This document shows, one piece after another, positions 4,944 through 5,239 of a DNA stretch of 5,239 nt (position 1 is the first letter of the stretch; the number at the start of each line of letters is the position of its first letter). The position numbers were made by a program, and so were the translations under genes. The stretch comes from Pseudomonas sp. PGPPP3 (GTDB taxonomy: Bacteria > Pseudomonadota > Gammaproteobacteria > Pseudomonadales > Pseudomonadaceae), in NCBI GenBank assembly GCA_002256055.1, contig NKIE01000238.1, positions 1 through 5,239 of the forward strand, written 5' to 3'. The notes under the pieces were generated by a model, which searched no databases, was not told the origin of the DNA, and saw only the letters and a list, made by a program, of their open reading frames with translations.

Positions 4944-5239
4944 TTACTCGTCGCGGCCTTCGAGCATGGTGCGTTTAAGCATCACATAGAGCGCGCCGGT
5001 GCCGCCGTGCTTGCCCAGGCATGAGCTAAAGCCCAACACCAGCGGGTGCTGCCGCAGCCAGGTGTTGACGTGGCTTTTGATCAGCGGGCGCTTGCCGTCC
5101 ATGCGCGCGGCTTTGCCGTGGGTGACGCGCACGCAACGGATTTCGAATTTGCCGGCTTCGGCGAGGAACTCCCAGAGGGTTTCGCGGGCTTTATCCACGC
5201 TCATACCGTGCGGGTCGAGGCTGCCTTCGAGGCTGCTCT
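4944..5239 (-). CDS. Smr-domain protein (MutS2 C-terminal type), 5' truncated
   Basis: This is the C-terminal part (about 98 codons) of a small Smr-domain protein like E. coli SmrA/YdaL or SmrB. The frame is open to the right edge. LDPHGMSVDKAR (around 5172-5219) is the hallmark LDxHG motif, so the ATG at 5204-5202 is internal and not the start. Further on come VTHGK in place of the classical HGKG, then VNTWLRQHP and GGTGALYVMLKR, the typical end of the domain. Smr domains are associated with nucleic-acid cleavage; E. coli SmrB cuts mRNA at collided ribosomes. Which activity this protein has cannot be told here. Such stand-alone proteins are usually about 180-190 aa, so roughly half is missing. 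It converges on the GMC oxidoreductase gene with a 5-bp gap. Confidence 0.92.
   Translation of the reverse strand, partial: SSLEGSLDPHGMSVDKARETLWEFLAEAGKFEIRCVRVTHGKAARMDGKRPLIKSHVNTWLRQHPLVLGFSSCLGKHGGTGALYVMLKRTMLEGRDE

Overview
The window looks like chromosomal DNA from a Pseudomonas or close relative. The evidence is high-GC coding sequence with GC-rich third codon positions, Pseudomonas-like proteins throughout, and a gene order that resembles (from memory) the aminotransferase/glutathione S-transferase and folE/Smr neighbourhoods of P. aeruginosa. I see no mobile element, tRNA, rRNA or CRISPR array. The window carries seven genes, and both end genes are cut by the window edges.

Left block, positions 1-1626, plus strand: the 3' part of a fold-type I PLP-dependent aminotransferase, followed after 14 bp and a strong ribosome binding site by a complete glutathione S-transferase. 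The two probably form one transcript. It ends at a compact A-stem-T hairpin (1639-1666) that can terminate transcription from both sides.

Middle block, 1680-2718, minus strand: folE (GTP cyclohydrolase I) is followed by its own intrinsic terminator (2133-2154). Next comes a small GTG-started glutaredoxin-like thioredoxin-fold protein with a CPFC site and a hydrophobic N-terminus. That gene converges on the glutathione S-transferase.

A 205-bp divergent intergenic region (2719-2923) separates folE from the next plus-strand unit. It holds an imperfect direct repeat and an 18-bp inverted repeat just upstream of that unit, and these are the best candidates for regulatory sites in the window.

Right block, 2924-4938, plus strand: a two-gene unit joined by an ATGA stop/start overlap. 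The first gene encodes a 151-aa protein that I read as a divergent GXWXG/DUF4334-like protein. The second encodes a 520-aa FAD-dependent GMC oxidoreductase of the cholesterol-oxidase-like branch, with a four-cysteine Cx2Cx2Cx3C cluster. This pair, of unknown substrate, is the least understood part of the window. A minus-strand Smr-domain gene converges on it with a gap of only 5 bp and runs off the right edge.

Most of the window is ordinary core-genome content: amino-acid, folate and thiol metabolism. The GMC/DUF4334-like pair and its upstream repeats are the parts worth pursuing. I do not see convincing evidence for a wholly new system.
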